The notes below the pieces were generated by a model, which worked only from the letters and a program-made list of their open reading frames with translations, was not told where the DNA came from and ran no database searches. Source: Croceicoccus ponticola (GTDB lineage Bacteria > Pseudomonadota > Alphaproteobacteria > Sphingomonadales > Sphingomonadaceae). From it: 60,302 bases of DNA. Numbering within the stretch: position 1 is the stretch's first letter; every line of letters starts with the position of its first letter. The translations under genes and the position numbers were made by a program. The stretch covers positions 1 through 60,302 of the forward strand of contig NZ_RXOL01000011.1 in NCBI RefSeq assembly GCF_004004515.1, given 5' to 3'. Below are positions 59,901 through 60,302 of this stretch, piece by piece.

Positions 59901-59916
59901 GCCCGGCTAGCCGGGC
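59901..59916. promoter_or_regulatory. Perfect 16-bp palindrome in the element's divergent promoter
   Basis: GCCCGGCTAGCCGGGC is self-complementary over its full length and sits between the DUF3489 start and the ParB-like gene. A second small inverted repeat, GATAC-C-GTATC, is at 60002-60012. Either could be an operator; both may be chance in GC-rich DNA. Confidence 0.35.
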
Positions 59917-60049
59917 GCGGGAACAGCAATGCTCAGGTTCGCGGCACAGTCCAGTCGAAATGACCGGGATTTGCGCGTCGTCCGATTATCCACGGGTTGG
60001 TGATACCGTATCCTTTTTGAACATGTTTCGTTCCTCTATAGTTCCAGGC

Positions 60050-60302
60050 ATGGAAGCAACTCCCATGACGGCAGCCAGCCCTGCCAATCGCCCGATCACG
60101 GTCGTCTACAAGCCGATCGACAGCCTGACCCCCGATCCCCGCAATGCGCGGACGCATCCCAGGCGCCAGATCGAACAGATCGTCGCCTCGATCCGCGCCT
60201 TCGGGTTCACCAATCCGATCCTCACCGATCCGCAAGGCAACTTGATCGCCGGGCACGGCCGATTGCGGGCGGCCAAGGCAATGGACCTTGCCGAGGTGCC
60301 GG
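60050..60302 (+). CDS. ParB-like nuclease-domain protein (3' end outside window)
   Basis: The first 84 codons of a gene that runs past the window end. After a short leader (two in-frame ATGs, 60050 and 60065), the ParB N-terminal domain is clear: YKPIDSLTPDPRNARTHP, QIEQIVASIRAFGFTNPIL and IAGHGRLRAAKAM. In mobile elements this domain is often fused to an adenine-specific DNA methylase, but only the ParB part is visible here. It is divergent from the recombinase operon. Confidence 0.9.
   Translation, partial: MEATPMTAASPANRPITVVYKPIDSLTPDPRNARTHPRRQIEQIVASIRAFGFTNPILTDPQGNLIAGHGRLRAAKAMDLAEVP

Overview
The window reads as a chromosomal segment of a GC-rich alphaproteobacterium, most probably of the order Sphingomonadales. 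The evidence is gene content: a GcrA cell-cycle regulator, a DUF1476 (ATP synthase inhibitor-type) gene, a beta-carotene hydroxylase (CrtZ), a TonB-dependent receptor inside a catabolic cluster, an ScfR-type regulator beside a long-form isocitrate lyase, and dense translational coupling (ATGA, GTGA and TGATG overlaps). Genus cannot be fixed from the sequence alone.

Layout. 1-93: 3' end of an initiator tRNA and its terminator. 280-3754: trmL, an alpha/beta hydrolase, a GNAT gene and a PHA synthase pair (phaC with a very short phaE-like partner). 4102-23464: an accessory catabolic region with a cytochrome-PQQ dehydrogenase, two TetR regulators, an Old-Yellow-Enzyme/dienoyl-CoA-reductase-like flavoprotein, two Rieske oxygenases, a TonB receptor, two KstD-like flavoproteins coupled to a GMC oxidoreductase, an acyl-CoA ligase coupled to a split MaoC hydratase, and an NmrA-like protein. 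I infer import, ring hydroxylation, dehydrogenation, CoA activation and hydration of an unidentified alicyclic, steroid-like or aromatic substrate. 23506-30292: dinB, an MFS exporter, the scfR/aceA divergon and a Nudix gene.

30515-34795 is a leucine operon (leuC to leuD) that also carries a GFA protein, a DNA glycosylase, DUF1476, BolA and a CGFS glutaredoxin; this joins the Fe-S enzyme LeuCD to Fe-S trafficking factors. 34864-37445: crtZ, a small soluble protein, an L,D-transpeptidase and a proline-rich lipoprotein. 37629-41837: a sigma54/PspF-controlled phage-shock locus with pspA, pspB, pspC and three further PspB-like membrane/coiled-coil proteins, plus a 52-aa membrane leader protein, ending in sufE. 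41969-53983: the rimP-nusA-ylxR-infB-rbfA-truB-rpsO-pnp transcription/translation block, interrupted by a DUF1697 gene, tdk and an M50 protease. 54080-56914: a spermidine-synthase-like gene, gcrA, an ABC-2 permease and hspQ.

57083-60302: a tRNA-Ser(CGA) gene followed by what looks like one end of an integrative element: a phased AACAGG repeat array, a large serine recombinase coupled to DUF2924 and DUF3489 genes, and a divergent ParB-like gene cut by the window end.

The most novel-looking parts are the expanded psp operon, the phased repeat array between tRNA-Ser and the recombinase, and the uncharacterised catabolic cluster. No CRISPR array, rRNA or riboswitch was recognised. All family calls are by reading motifs; no database search was possible.
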